DNA from: Wenzhouxiangella sp. XN79A
GTDB lineage: Bacteria > Pseudomonadota > Gammaproteobacteria > Xanthomonadales > Wenzhouxiangellaceae
Direction of reading: 5' to 3'
Assembly: GCF_012272825.1 (NCBI RefSeq)
Contig: NZ_JAAWWS010000137.1
Location: 62,001-126,000 of the forward strand
Length of the DNA stretch: 64,000 nt
A program made the position numbers and the translations under genes. Under the pieces are notes generated by a model. It saw nothing but the letters and a program-made list of their open reading frames with translations. It was not told where the DNA came from and did not search any database. Shown here one piece after another: positions 33,030 to 42,903 of the stretch (the stretch's first letter is position 1; every line of letters begins with the position of its first letter).

Positions 33030-36000
33030 TCAACTTCCCGCGCCGACGGCGGGGCGCCGGAGCGAGCCCCGGGCAGGGTCAGCCGCCGTGCGATCGCCGG
33101 CCGGGTCCGGCCAGCCCAGGCCGAGTCGCCGGCGGCGCGCGCGCAGCGCCCGCTCCGGCGCGTCGGACTCGGCTCGTTCGACGTCCGGTGGCAACCAGGT
33201 GGTCGGCTCGAGGTCCGGCCACAGGGCCCGCACGGCAGGCAGCCGCTCGATGGTCACCCACAGTCGCGCCGGGCCGGGTCCGCACGGGCTGCGCAAGGCG
33301 ATTGCCCGCCGCTGCCGGACCAGCGTCGCGAACGGTCCGGCCCAGCCGCCGGCCGGCGTTCCGGCCAGTCCGATGCCGCGTTCGCCCTCCACTGCGGTCA
33401 GGAATCCGGCGGTCCGCAGCAGGCGTTCGAGCGCCTCCGGGCGGTGCGGCAGGCGCAGCGCCGACCGGGTCGCGGGTGGCGCATCCGGCGCCGAACGACG
33501 CACGGCGGTCGGGGCCGGTCGGGCGCGCGCCCTGCCCCGGCCGGGTGAGGCCTCGAAACTTCGCGTTCGTCGTTCCTCGGCCGCGGCATCATCGAGATAG
33601 CTGTGACGCGGTGCGTGGATCAGGCCCTCGGCCAGCGGCGAGGGTCGCTCGAGATCGACCGCGTGGACGTCGATTTCGCCGCCTTCGATCGCGGCGAGCA
33701 ACGCGATCAGGCCATCGACGTCCATGTGCTCGTGCAGGCAGTCGTCCAGCGCCTGGCGGACCAGCGGATGCTCGGGCACCGCGCGCGGACCGGACAGGTT
33801 CTCCAGGCAGGCCAGCTGATCGGGGAACACGCAGGCGACCAGGTTCTCGGTCCGGCTGCGCTGCTGCTGGGCCGGCACCGGACCGCGATGATCGACCCGC
33901 GGCAGCAGCAGCGCGGTGTTGGCCGCCCAGCGGAATCGGGTCAGGAACAGCGGCGTGTCGAGCAGGGCCTGGACCAGGACATCGCGTGCGCTGTCGGCGC
34001 GGACGAACCGGACCACGTCGGCGGCATCGAACTGGCTGGTCACACCCAGCGAGATCAGCACGCCGTCGTCGGTGGCCGCGGCCTGCAGCTCGAAGTTGAA
34101 CTGCCGGCAGAACCGCTTGCGCAGGGCCAGGCCCCAGGCCCGGTTGATCCGGGCACCGGCGAAGGTATGCAGGACCAGGTGGCGATCTCCGTTGGGGTCG
34201 AAAAATCGCTCGACGACCAGCCGGCGCGGTCCCGGCAACGCGCCGAGGGCGGTCTCGGCCTCGGCCATCCAGCCGAGCAGTTCGGGGTCGCGCAGGCCAT
34301 GCTCGAGCCGGGCCAGGATCGCGTGACGAACGGCATCGGTGCGGCCCGGCCCATCGCCGAACCAGAACGGCAGTTCGGCCGCCGGTTCGCGGTCGGCCGG
34401 TTCGACGTCGACCTGCCCGCAGCGCACGCGCAGGATCCGGAACCGTCGGTGACCGAGCTGGATGACCTGCCCCGGCGAGGATTCGAAGGCGAACTCCTCG
34501 TCCAGCCGGCCGACTTCGGCACCACCCGGCTGCGCGACGACCCGGTATTCGAACCATTCCGGGATGGTGCCGGCATTGGCCAGGATCAGCCGGTGCAGGC
34601 CGGCCGGTACCTGCAGCCGGTCGGTGTCCGGATCGAAAGCCAGCGCCGGCGGACGCTGGGCCGGCGGCAGGCGACGATCGACCGTGCCCAGCGCGCCGGC
34701 GAGCGCGCGCAACGCGTCGGCTTCGAGCTGTCGCCACGGCCATGCGCCGCGGACCCGGCGATGCACCGCGTCGATCGTCTGCAGCCCGTCGAACGCGACC
34801 AGTGCATGCAGTTGCTGGGCAAGAACATCCCGATAGGCGGGCGCGGCGGCAAGTCGGTCCATGGCGCCGTCCTCGAGCGCGGCGTGCATCGCTTCGAGCT
34901 CCAGCAGCTGGTGCCGGGTCAGCGGAAACCAGTGCAGCTGCGAGCGAGCGCCGGGTCGATGACGGCTTCGACCGGCCCGCTGACGGAGCGCGTTCAATCC
35001 GCCCGGGGCCCCGACCTGGGCGACCCGTTCGACCCGGCCGAGGTCGAGCCCGAGTTCCAGCGACGCGCTGCCGACCAGCACGGCCAGCTCGCCGTTTCGA
35101 AAGGCCTGCTCGGCGGCGCTGCGGCACTTGCTGTCCAGACTGCCGTGGTGGGCCCCGACCTGCGCTTCGCCGAGTCGCTCGCCGAGCGCGGCTGCAGTGC
35201 GTTCGACCTGCGCCCGGGTCGCGCAGAACACCAGCAGCCCGCCGTCTGCGCCGGCCAGATCGGCCAGCCGATCATGGATCGCGCTCCAGTGCGCAAGCCC
35301 CGGGAACGGTCCGAGCGGCGGTCCGGGTCGCTCCACGATGATCTTCGGTGTCGGATCCAGGGTGTCCGGCGGCGCAACGATGTCGACCGCCGTGGGCCCG
35401 CCGAGCCAGGCCGCCAGCGCCTGGGCGGGTTCGGCGGTGGCCGACAGCCCGATGCGCTGGACCGGCGAGCCGCACAGCGCGTCGAGGCGCTCGAGCGTGA
35501 TCGCCAGGTGAGCGCCGCGACGATCGGGTGCGATGGCATGGACTTCGTCGATCACCACGTGGCGCACGTTGCGAAGCAGGCGGCGCCCGCCGGCCGATCC
35601 GAGCAGCACGAACAGCGACTCGGGCGTGGTGCTGAGCACCTCGGGTGCCGCCGCCAGCTGGCGGCGCCGTTCGGCCGCCGGGGTGTCGCCGCAGCGCAGC
35701 GCCGCGCGGACCGGCCGGCCGCGCAGCCGACCGGCCTCGCCGAGCAGCGGATCGAGGTTGACCAGGATGTCGCGAGCCAGGGCTTTCAGCGGAGCGATGT
35801 GCAGCGCGCGAACGCCGGCCGGTGGGGCGGCGCTTCGATCGTTCCGACCATGACCATGACCGTGGCCATTGCCATTGCCGTTGCCGATCCCGTTGCAATT
35901 GTCACTGCACGGGTCAGGGCACTGGCCGCGCAGCGTCTCGGCGACCAGCCCTTCGGCAATGGGGCGCCAGGCCGCCAGCGTCTTGCCCTGCCCGGTCCCG

Positions 36001-36125
36001 GCGATCAGCAGGGCCGAGCGGCCGGCCCGCAGCAGCGGCCAGGCCGCACGCTGGACCGGTGTGGCCGGGCCGACGGCGTCGCGGAACCAGCCATCGAACT
36101 GCGCGGACGGCGGAAACAGGGTCAT
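33030..36125 (-). CDS. Lhr-like superfamily 2 DEAD/DEVH helicase
   Basis: The 1031-residue protein carries the SF2 motifs: a Q-motif region TPVQRAAWP, Walker A AGTGQGKT (42-49), motif II DEVH, motif III LSATAEP and motif [13 protein letters not shown], then a winged-helix and beta-sheet C-terminus as in Lhr-core helicases. The family are 3'-5' ssDNA translocases implicated in DNA repair. It is shorter than full-length E. coli Lhr (about 1540) and no ATP-dependent ligase or exonuclease partner lies nearby. Residues 78-93 are an Asn-Gly/His-Gly repeat between motifs I and Ia, an odd insertion. The chosen ATG (36125) excludes 19 upstream residues lacking family character. Confidence 0.85.
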   Translation of the reverse strand: MTLFPPSAQFDGWFRDAVGPATPVQRAAWPLLRAGRSALLIAGTGQGKTLAAWRPIAEGLVAETLRGQCPDPCSDNCNGIGNGNGNGHGHGHGRNDRSAAPPAGVRALHIAPLKALARDILVNLDPLLGEAGRLRGRPVRAALRCGDTPAAERRRQLAAAPEVLSTTPESLFVLLGSAGGRRLLRNVRHVVIDEVHAIAPDRRGAHLAITLERLDALCGSPVQRIGLSATAEPAQALAAWLGGPTAVDIVAPPDTLDPTPKIIVERPGPPLGPFPGLAHWSAIHDRLADLAGADGGLLVFCATRAQVERTAAALGERLGEAQVGAHHGSLDSKCRSAAEQAFRNGELAVLVGSASLELGLDLGRVERVAQVGAPGGLNALRQRAGRSRHRPGARSQLHWFPLTRHQLLELEAMHAALEDGAMDRLAAAPAYRDVLAQQLHALVAFDGLQTIDAVHRRVRGAWPWRQLEADALRALAGALGTVDRRLPPAQRPPALAFDPDTDRLQVPAGLHRLILANAGTIPEWFEYRVVAQPGGAEVGRLDEEFAFESSPGQVIQLGHRRFRILRVRCGQVDVEPADREPAAELPFWFGDGPGRTDAVRHAILARLEHGLRDPELLGWMAEAETALGALPGPRRLVVERFFDPNGDRHLVLHTFAGARINRAWGLALRKRFCRQFNFELQAAATDDGVLISLGVTSQFDAADVVRFVRADSARDVLVQALLDTPLFLTRFRWAANTALLLPRVDHRGPVPAQQQRSRTENLVACVFPDQLACLENLSGPRAVPEHPLVRQALDDCLHEHMDVDGLIALLAAIEGGEIDVHAVDLERPSPLAEGLIHAPRHSYLDDAAAEERRTRSFEASPGRGRARARPAPTAVRRSAPDAPPATRSALRLPHRPEALERLLRTAGFLTAVEGERGIGLAGTPAGGWAGPFATLVRQRRAIALRSPCGPGPARLWVTIERLPAVRALWPDLEPTTWLPPDVERAESDAPERALRARRRRLGLGWPDPAGDRTAADPARGSLRRPAVGAGS
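35847..35894. repeat. Hexanucleotide microsatellite inside the helicase gene
   Basis: Degenerate tandem copies of CCATTG/CCATGA/CCGTTG-type hexamers encode alternating Asn-Gly and His-Gly in the helicase. The hexamer period preserves the reading frame when copies are gained or lost. Confidence 0.75.
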
Positions 36126-36202
36126 CCCCGAAGACTGCCGTTGCCGGTTCTCAGAACCTGAGAATGGCCCGTCGAGCGGCACCTACCGGTTCACGACCGG
36201 CC

Positions 36203-36232
36203 GACTCACGGCGGGTCGACTCACGGCCGGTC
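36203..36232. repeat. 15-bp direct repeat at the 3' end of the NTF2-like lipoprotein gene
   Basis: GACTCACGGCGGGTC (36203-36217) is followed directly by GACTCACGGCCGGTC (36218-36232), with a partial third copy upstream. Each copy carries an in-frame TGA on the minus strand, so the gene has a second stop 15 bp after its first. Confidence 0.7.
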
Positions 36233-36703
36233 GCCCAGCGCGCGCCGCCAGCCGGCACCGATCATCCGCCAGTCGCCGTCGTCGAGACGCCAGCGGGTCT
36301 CCACGCGCCACAGCTGGCCCTCGTCGGGCAGCAGGCCCGACCCGCCGGTGGCCAGGGCGCCGAAGGTGGCGGTGGCCCGCCGTTGGTCGTGCAGTTCGAC
36401 GACCGGGTCGTAGCGGGTGACGGCGATCCGGCTGCGGGCCATCCGTTCGCGCCGCACCAGCAGGCCGAGCGCGCGCCGGTCCAGCGCTCCGTTGTCGGCG
36501 ATGAAGTCCTCGGCGATCGGCGCCATGAACTCGCCGACCTCGCCGGCTTCGAGCGCGTCTTCCATTTCGTCCAGGGTTGCGAGGATCCGTTGTTCGGCCG
36601 GCGGCGGCGCTCCGCAGCCGGCGACCAGCAGTGCGAGCAGGCCCAGGCTCGCGGTAAACCGAGATCGTCGAACGCGGTCTTCGCCGTGGCGGTCAAGCGC
36701 CAT
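36221..36703 (-). CDS. Lipoprotein with an NTF2/SnoaL-like domain
   Basis: The 160-residue product has a basic leader, a hydrophobic stretch and the lipobox LLVAGC, so it should be lipidated and face the periplasm. The rest (EQRILATLDEMEDALEAGEVGEF, a tandem of strands ending GDWRMIGAGWRR) has the helix-then-curved-sheet pattern of NTF2-like proteins, in which the pocket often binds a small ligand; this is inference. It overlaps the GCS2-CBS gene by 11 bp and so is co-translated. A GTG shortly after the ATG could be an alternative start nearer the signal. Confidence 0.65.
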   Translation of the reverse strand: MALDRHGEDRVRRSRFTASLGLLALLVAGCGAPPPAEQRILATLDEMEDALEAGEVGEFMAPIAEDFIADNGALDRRALGLLVRRERMARSRIAVTRYDPVVELHDQRRATATFGALATGGSGLLPDEGQLWRVETRWRLDDGDWRMIGAGWRRALGDRP

Positions 36704-38615
36704 CGAGCACGGTTTCGAGCAGCCGCGAGGCGACGACGATCAGGTCGTATTCGGTGACCAGGCCGACGAGCTTGTCGTTCTCGACCACCGGCAGGCAGCT
36801 GAGTCGATTCTCGCGCATCAACCGGATGGCCTCGACGGTCGTGGTCTCCGGCGAAATGGTCATCGGATCGGGGCGCATGATGTCGCGGACCATCACCGGA
36901 TCGCCGTTGTCGCGCTTGTCGTCGCCGCGGGCGACCAGGCGCAGCAGCTGACGATGACTGACCAGGCCGAGCAGCCGGCCGGAATCGTCCTCGACCGGCA
37001 CATGGCGGACGTAGCGCCATTCCATCAGGCTTGCGGCGAAGTCGACGATGTCGTCAGGGCGCACCGTGAACAGGTCGGTGGCCATGAACTGCCCGACCGT
37101 GCGGTAGCTCTCGCGCCAGTCCTGGTCGACGCCGAATTCGGCCAGTTCCCAGTCGGCGACCATGCCGTCTTCGTTCTGGTTCCGGACCATGCCGGCGGTC
37201 AGCGCGCGCAGTCGCTCGTGCATGCTGCCGCGATCGCCCATGTTCTCCAGCGAGCGCAGCTGCCAGCGCGCGCCGGTCTGGCGCGAGCCGACCCGGCGTT
37301 CGATCACGCCGAGATAGCGCTCGATGTCGTCGCTGTCGATGCCGGCCTCGCGCAGGCCCTCGTCGGCCAGCGGCAGCAGTTCTTCGAGGATCAGCTGCTG
37401 GGCCGGCATCTGGCGTTCGTCGAACCAGACCTGCTGGGCGCGCAGCCCGTCGCGCGCGGCCGACATGAAATTGCTCTTGACGTCGGCGAAGTTCAGGTGG
37501 TCGCGGATGTCGTCGACGGCATGCGAGAGCTTCGACATCATCCCGAAGAAGAACGCCGCGTTGGCGATCTCGTCGATCACCGTCGGCCCCGACGGAATCA
37601 CCCGGTTCTCGATTCGCAGATGCGGCTTGCCGTTGTCGGAGATGCCGTAGCAGGCGCGGTTCCAGCGGTACACCGTGCCGTTGTGCAGCCTGAGCGCGTT
37701 GAGTTTGGGCACTTCGCCCCGGGCCACCATGCCGATCGGGTCGTCTTCGAACTCGGTGGTCAGGATCACCCGGAACCGGGCGATGTCCTCCTTGAAGATC
37801 TCGATCACCGACTCTTCGATCCAGTGGTCGCCGAAGTGGACGCGCGGCTTCAGACCGCGGGCGGCCAGCGCCTCGGAGCGGGCATCGATCGAATTTTCGA
37901 ACACTGCGATGCGGGTCTCGTGCCAGAGCCGCTTGCCGAGCAGGATCGGCGAGTTCACGCAGGCGGCCAGCAGCGGGCCGGTAACGGCCTGGGCCACGTT
38001 GTAGAGCGACGCGAATTCCTCGGCGCCGACCTGGAAATGGACCTGGAAACTGGTGTTGCAGGCTTCCAGCATCAGGTTGTCGTGCTGGAAGTTGAGCTGG
38101 TCGATGCCCTTGATGGCGAACTGGAAGTCCGATCCGCGCAGCCTCAGCAGCGCCTCGTTCAGGGCGAAGTAGCGCGCGGTCGGGACCATCGCGTTGAGGG
38201 TCAGGTGGTCGCGGGTCAGGGTCGGCAGGATGCCGACCAGCACGATCCGGGAATCGACCAGATCGGCGTGTTCGCGGGCCAGCGCGACGACTTCCTGGGT
38301 CTCTTCCTCCAGCCGGCGCAGGCACGAGCCGCCCAGCTCCAGCGGCGACAGGTTGGCCTCGAGATTGAACAGGCCGAGTTCGTGGGTGAACCTCGGGTCG
38401 TCCAGCTCGTCGAGCAATTGCATCGCGGTCATCGCCGGCCGGTAGGCCCGGTCGACCAGGAACATCTCCTGTTCGGCGCCGATCCGGCGGATTCCGCTTT
38501 CGAAGTGCCCGGCAGCAAGCATCGCCTCCATGGCCCTGACCTCGTTCAGCAGTGCCTTCATGAAGGCACGACGCGTTCCCTCGTCGCTGCTGCGCTCTAC
38601 GTTCTGCTCGCCCAT
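36693..38615 (-). CDS. Glutamate-cysteine ligase (GCS2) family protein fused to two CBS domains
   Basis: The 640-residue protein has an N-terminal GCS2-type carboxylate-amine ligase module (about 20-490): RRIGAEQEMFLVD, FNLEANLSPLELGG, and PHLRIENRVIPSGP are active-site-like segments for ATP, metal and amino acid. Two CBS domains follow (about 505-560 and 575-632: VRDIMRPDPMTISPE, RLSCLPVVENDKLVG), which normally bind adenine nucleotides and regulate the attached enzyme. The fusion suggests energy-state control of gamma-glutamyl ligation, possibly not glutathione itself. I begin it at MGEQNVERSS (38615). It diverges from fadD over 169 bp. Product unknown. Confidence 0.82.
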   Translation of the reverse strand: MGEQNVERSSDEGTRRAFMKALLNEVRAMEAMLAAGHFESGIRRIGAEQEMFLVDRAYRPAMTAMQLLDELDDPRFTHELGLFNLEANLSPLELGGSCLRRLEEETQEVVALAREHADLVDSRIVLVGILPTLTRDHLTLNAMVPTARYFALNEALLRLRGSDFQFAIKGIDQLNFQHDNLMLEACNTSFQVHFQVGAEEFASLYNVAQAVTGPLLAACVNSPILLGKRLWHETRIAVFENSIDARSEALAARGLKPRVHFGDHWIEESVIEIFKEDIARFRVILTTEFEDDPIGMVARGEVPKLNALRLHNGTVYRWNRACYGISDNGKPHLRIENRVIPSGPTVIDEIANAAFFFGMMSKLSHAVDDIRDHLNFADVKSNFMSAARDGLRAQQVWFDERQMPAQQLILEELLPLADEGLREAGIDSDDIERYLGVIERRVGSRQTGARWQLRSLENMGDRGSMHERLRALTAGMVRNQNEDGMVADWELAEFGVDQDWRESYRTVGQFMATDLFTVRPDDIVDFAASLMEWRYVRHVPVEDDSGRLLGLVSHRQLLRLVARGDDKRDNGDPVMVRDIMRPDPMTISPETTTVEAIRLMRENRLSCLPVVENDKLVGLVTEYDLIVVASRLLETVLDGA

Positions 38616-38784
38616 CGGTCGTCCCGGTTCCAGCCGCGGTCCGGCGTACGCCACGAAGCGGCCGGATACCCCGGATGATAAACGTCCTATCGATCGCCGG
38701 CAAACCGGCCGGCCTTGTCTGGCCCGTGGGTCTGTGCGAATCTAGGCGGCGGGTAGACAAACACAAGAAAGGGAATCTTCGACA

Positions 38785-40470
38785 ATGAGCGACAAGGCCT
38801 GGCTGCAGCAGTATCCCGACGGCATTCCGGACCGGATCGACATGGGCGAGTTCAGTTCCGTGGTCGATATCTTCGAAAGCAGTTGCGTCGAATACGCCGA
38901 CCGGGTCGCGTACGAGAATTTCGGCGCGACGATCACCTACGCCGAGCTCGACCGCAGGAGTGCCGCATTCGGCGCCTACCTGCAATCGCTGGGCCTGGAG
39001 CGCGGCGATCGGGTCGCGATCATGCTGCCCAACCTGCTGCAGTACCCGATCGCACTGTTCGGCGTGCTGCGGGCCGGCCTGGTGGTGGTCAACACCAACC
39101 CGCTCTACACCGCGCGCGAACTGAAGCACCAGCTCAACGATTCCGGGGCGCGGGCGATCGTGGTGCTGGAGAATTTCGCCCACACCCTCGATACCGTGAT
39201 CGGCGACTGTCCGGCCTGCGAACACGTCTTCGTGACCGGCGTCGGCGACCTGCTCGGCTTCCCGAAGGGCTCGTTGATCAATTTCGTGCTGCGCCACGTC
39301 AAGAAGGAAGTGCCGGCCTACAACCTGCCCGGTGCCGTGCGCTTCACGGCCGCGCTGAAGGCCGGCGCGTCGCAGTCGCTGGATCGGCCGGCGCTGAACC
39401 ACGACGACCTCGCCTTCCTGCAGTACACCGGCGGCACGACCGGGGTGTCGAAGGGCGCGATGCTGACCCACGGCAATATCGTGGCCAACGTCCAGCAGTC
39501 CTCGGCCTGGCTGGGCAACAACATCGATTACGGTCGAGAGATCATCGTCACCGCGTTGCCGCTCTATCACATCTTCGCGCTGACGGCGAACTGCCTGGTG
39601 TTCATCAAGTTCGGCGGCCGTAACCTGCTGATCACCAATCCGCGCGACATGAACGGCTTCGTCAAGACGCTGAAGGCCTCGCCGTTCACCGCGATCACCG
39701 GCGTCAACACGCTGTTCAACGGCCTGCTGAACACGCCCGGTTTCGACCAGGTCGATTTCAGCAAGCTGCGCTTCACGCTCGGCGGCGGGATGGCCGTGCA
39801 GCGCGCCGTGGCCGAGCGCTGGAAGCAGGTCACCGGCGTGCCGCTGATCGAGGCCTACGGACTGACCGAGACCTCGCCGGCGGCCTGCATCAACCCGATG
39901 GACCTGACCGACTACAACGGCGCGATCGGGCTGCCGATCCCGTCGACCGAGGGCAAGGTCATCGACACCGAAGGCAACGAGGTGCCGGTCGGTGAGCCCG
40001 GTGAGCTCTGCATCCGAGGCCCCCAGGTCATGAAGGGCTACTGGCAACGGCCGGAAGAGACCGCCAAGGTGCTCGACGACGACGGCTGGCTGAAGACCGG
40101 TGACATGGCCTGCTGCGACGAGAAGGGCTACTTCTTCATCGTCGATCGCAAGAAGGACATGATCCTGGTGTCCGGCTTCAATGTCTATCCGAACGAAATC
40201 GAGGACGTGGTCGCCGCCCATCCCAAGGTGCTCGAAGTCGGCGCGATCGGGATCGAGGACGCCAAGTCCGGCGAGCTGGTCAAGGTCGTCGTGGTGCGCA
40301 AGGACGACAGCCTGACCGTCGATGAACTGCGCGCCCACTGCAAGGAGCAGCTGACCGGCTACAAGGTCCCGAAGTACGTCGAATTCGTCGACGAGCTGCC
40401 GAAGACCAATGTCGGCAAGATCCTGCGCCGCGAACTGCGCGACAAGTTCGGTGAGGCGCGCAGCAGCTGA
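38785..40470 (+). CDS. fadD: Long-chain-fatty-acid--CoA ligase
   Basis: FadD activates fatty acids as acyl-CoA with ATP at the inner face of the membrane, the entry to beta-oxidation. The 561-residue length equals E. coli FadD. The AMP-binding motif [12 protein letters not shown], the [10 protein letters not shown] motif, and the fatty-acyl signature running [16 protein letters not shown] into [17 protein letters not shown] are all intact. AAGGGAA precedes the ATG. No PsrA-type palindrome is visible upstream of this copy, unlike the fadE cluster. It meets dinB tail to tail with a 19-bp gap. Confidence 0.96.
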   Translation: MSDKAWLQQYPDGIPDRIDMGEFSSVVDIFESSCVEYADRVAYENFGATITYAELDRRSAAFGAYLQSLGLERGDRVAIMLPNLLQYPIALFGVLRAGLVVVNTNPLYTARELKHQLNDSGARAIVVLENFAHTLDTVIGDCPACEHVFVTGVGDLLGFPKGSLINFVLRHVKKEVPAYNLPGAVRFTAALKAGASQSLDRPALNHDDLAFLQYTGGTTGVSKGAMLTHGNIVANVQQSSAWLGNNIDYGREIIVTALPLYHIFALTANCLVFIKFGGRNLLITNPRDMNGFVKTLKASPFTAITGVNTLFNGLLNTPGFDQVDFSKLRFTLGGGMAVQRAVAERWKQVTGVPLIEAYGLTETSPAACINPMDLTDYNGAIGLPIPSTEGKVIDTEGNEVPVGEPGELCIRGPQVMKGYWQRPEETAKVLDDDGWLKTGDMACCDEKGYFFIVDRKKDMILVSGFNVYPNEIEDVVAAHPKVLEVGAIGIEDAKSGELVKVVVVRKDDSLTVDELRAHCKEQLTGYKVPKYVEFVDELPKTNVGKILRRELRDKFGEARSS

Positions 40471-40489
40471 TCCGGCCGAAACCGCCGAG

Positions 40490-41554
40490 TCAGAGAATCT
40501 GTCCGGGATCGGGCTGGCCTTCCAGCCCGGACACCCCGGTCCCGATCAGGCGCACGCCGATCCGGCTCTGGTAGCCGGCCCAGGCCCGGGCCAGCGCGCA
40601 GGCCGCCTCGGCCACCGTCTCGGCATTCCGGGTGTAGCCGTCCAGCGACTGGCTCCGGGTCAGCGTCGAGAACCCGCCCGAGCGCAGTTTCAGATGGACC
40701 GTGCGGGCGTACAGCGAACGCTCGCGCAGCCGGCGGGCGCAGGCCGCGGCCTGGGTCCGGATCACCTCCTCGATCGCGGCGAGCTCGTGCAGGTCCTCGG
40801 AAAACGTGCTTTCCTGGCTGATCGAGCGCCGCACCCGACGGTCGTCGACCGGCCTCGGGTCGATGCCGGCCGCGCGTTGCCGAAAGGTTCCGGCCTGCCG
40901 CCCCAGTGCCTGGCTCAGCAGGCTTTCCGGACCCTGGCGCAGCTGCCCGACGGTGAAGATGCCGGCGTCGTGCAGCCGCCCGGCGGTGCTCGGACCGATG
41001 CCCGGAAGGCGCCGGATCGGCAGCGGATCGAGAAAGCGCTGGACCGTTTCGTCCGGGACCCAGGTCAGCCCGTCGGGCTTGTCGTAGTCCGACGCCAGCT
41101 TGGCGATCAGCTTGGTCCCGGCCAGTCCGACCGAGGCGGTCAGCCCGGTGGCGTCGAACACGGCCTGTTTCAGGCGCCGACCGATCGCGGCCGGCAAGAT
41201 CGCCGGATCGAACGGACCGAGGTCCAGGTAGGCCTCGTCCAGGCTCAGCCCCTCGACCCGCTCGGCATGCGCCGCGAAGACCTCGAAGATCGCCTCGGAC
41301 ACTTCGCGATAGTGCGCGTGCCGGGCGCGCACGAACACCGCGTGCGGGCACAGGCGTCGGGCCCGCGCCGCCGGCATTGCCGAGCGCACGCCGTAGCGGC
41401 GGGCCTCGTAGCTGGCCGCCGCGACCACGCCGCGGGCGCCATCGCCGCCTACAATGACCGGACGGCCCCGCAGGTCCGGCCGGTCGCGTTGCTCGACGCT
41501 GGCAAAGAACGCGTCCATGTCGACGTGCGCGATCAGCCGTCGCTGGTTCACCAT
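40490..41554 (-). CDS. dinB: DNA polymerase IV (Y-family)
   Basis: DinB is the low-fidelity translesion polymerase. The 354 residues (E. coli 351) carry the catalytic carboxylates in HVDMDAFFASVEQ and SLDEAYLDL, the little-finger domain, and the helix-hairpin-helix region LPGIGPSTAGRLHDAG. The C-terminus ends GLEGQPDPGQIL, with only a partial beta-clamp-binding motif (expected around QLxLF/QLVLGL-like). The start is the ATG at 41554, only 12 bp from the ATG of the divergent aminotransferase, and its GGAG ribosome site overlaps that start codon. No LexA box is visible in that gap. Confidence 0.96.
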   Translation of the reverse strand: MVNQRRLIAHVDMDAFFASVEQRDRPDLRGRPVIVGGDGARGVVAAASYEARRYGVRSAMPAARARRLCPHAVFVRARHAHYREVSEAIFEVFAAHAERVEGLSLDEAYLDLGPFDPAILPAAIGRRLKQAVFDATGLTASVGLAGTKLIAKLASDYDKPDGLTWVPDETVQRFLDPLPIRRLPGIGPSTAGRLHDAGIFTVGQLRQGPESLLSQALGRQAGTFRQRAAGIDPRPVDDRRVRRSISQESTFSEDLHELAAIEEVIRTQAAACARRLRERSLYARTVHLKLRSGGFSTLTRSQSLDGYTRNAETVAEAACALARAWAGYQSRIGVRLIGTGVSGLEGQPDPGQIL

Positions 41555-41566
41555 TCCGGAAACTCC

Positions 41567-42700
41567 ATGCCCATCGCGTCCGTCTTTCCCGTCATCGACC
41601 GTCATATCTGGCTCAACCATGCCGCGATCTCGCCGTGGCCGGCGCCGGTCGCCGACGCGATGCGCGCGTTCGTCGACGACAACGCGTGCTACGGCCCGCT
41701 GCACTACAACGACTGGCTGGAGGTGGAAGCCGGCCTGCGTCGCCGTGCCCGCGATCTGCTCGATGCCGAGTGCGAATCCGACATCGCGCTGGTGAAGAAT
41801 ACCTCCGACGGCCTGGGCCTGATCGCCGCCGGCCTGGATTGGCAACCGGGCGACCGATTGCTGCTGCTGGCCGGCGAGTTCCCGAGCAACCGACTGCCCT
41901 GGTACCAGCTGACGCCGAAGGAGGTCGAGGTCGTCGAGCTGCCGTTCGACCCGGCCGACCCCGAGGCCGCGTTGATCGAGGCGCTCGATGCGCGGACCCG
42001 GCTGGTGGCGATCAGCGCTGTGCGCTACGACAGCGGGATCCGGATCGACCTTGCGCGTCTCGGCCGGGCCTGCCGGCGGCACGGGGCGCTGCTGGCCGTC
42101 GATGCGATCCAGCAGCTCGGCGCGCTGCCGCTGTCGGTGCGCGAACTGTCGGTCGACTTCGTGGTCGGCGGCAGCCACAAGTGGTTGCTCGCACCGGAAG
42201 GCCTGGCGCTGTTCTGGTCGCGTCCGGAGGCCCGCGAGCGTCTCCGGCCGGTCCAGAGCGGCTGGCGGATGTGGCCGGACATGTTCGACTTCGACCGTGC
42301 CGACTGGTCGCCGCCGGCCGACGCCCGACGGTTCGAGCCCGGAACCTTGAACATGGCCGGAATCCACGGGCTGGCCGCTGCGCTGGGCGTTCTGCTCGAG
42401 ACCCCGGCCGACGAACGGGCCGCTGCGCTGGAGGCCCGGGTCGAGCACCTGGTCGACGGTTTGTCCGGCCTGCCCGACCTGGTGCTGGACACGCCGAGGG
42501 CCGCCCGTCGACGGGCCGGCATCGTGACCTTTTCCTCGCCGCGTCGCGCGCCCGACCGGTTGCTCGGCGACCTGCGGCGAGCCGAGGTGTTCGCGGCCCG
42601 CCGGGGACCGGGCGTTCGCCTGTCGCCGCACTTCTACACCCCGATCGAGCAGCTCGATCGGGCGCTGGACGTCGTTGCCGATGCACTGGCCCGTCCATAG
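41567..42700 (+). CDS. Class V PLP-dependent aminotransferase (cysteine desulfurase-like)
   Basis: The 377-residue protein has the class V fold: N-terminal LNHAAISPWP, the cofactor region VKNTSDGLGLIA, and the PLP lysine K205 in GGSHKWLLAPEG. There is no obvious loop cysteine of a NifS/IscS-type desulfurase at the usual C-terminal place, so it may be an isopenicillin-epimerase-like or kynureninase-like member instead. It is transcribed away from dinB with a 12-bp gap between start codons. The substrate is not predictable from context. Confidence 0.8.
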   Translation: MPIASVFPVIDRHIWLNHAAISPWPAPVADAMRAFVDDNACYGPLHYNDWLEVEAGLRRRARDLLDAECESDIALVKNTSDGLGLIAAGLDWQPGDRLLLLAGEFPSNRLPWYQLTPKEVEVVELPFDPADPEAALIEALDARTRLVAISAVRYDSGIRIDLARLGRACRRHGALLAVDAIQQLGALPLSVRELSVDFVVGGSHKWLLAPEGLALFWSRPEARERLRPVQSGWRMWPDMFDFDRADWSPPADARRFEPGTLNMAGIHGLAAALGVLLETPADERAAALEARVEHLVDGLSGLPDLVLDTPRAARRRAGIVTFSSPRRAPDRLLGDLRRAEVFAARRGPGVRLSPHFYTPIEQLDRALDVVADALARP

Positions 42701-42903
42701 GCCCGATCCGGCCGCCCGGACGCCCCGCGGGTTCGAGCCGCGAGCATCGGCGCTCGGCGCGACCGGCATGACCGCAACTGCGCGGCAACGCACAGCGTTC
42801 CGGGTGTTTCGCGCACCGCGTCTCACCCACCCAGGCTGCGCATCGACGCTGCTTGACGGGGCTCGCTGCGAGGGGTAGTTTCGAGGGTCCCCTCCCCACC
42901 GGA

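Noticed and set aside
38690-38784. PsrA operator in front of fadD
   Set aside because: Only a single CAAAC half-site (in AGACAAACACAAG) is present without the GTTTG partner.
37054-40338. Minus-strand frame spanning the divergent GCS2-CBS and fadD genes
   Set aside because: It joins antisense fadD with an out-of-frame reading of the ligase gene and has no conserved domain.
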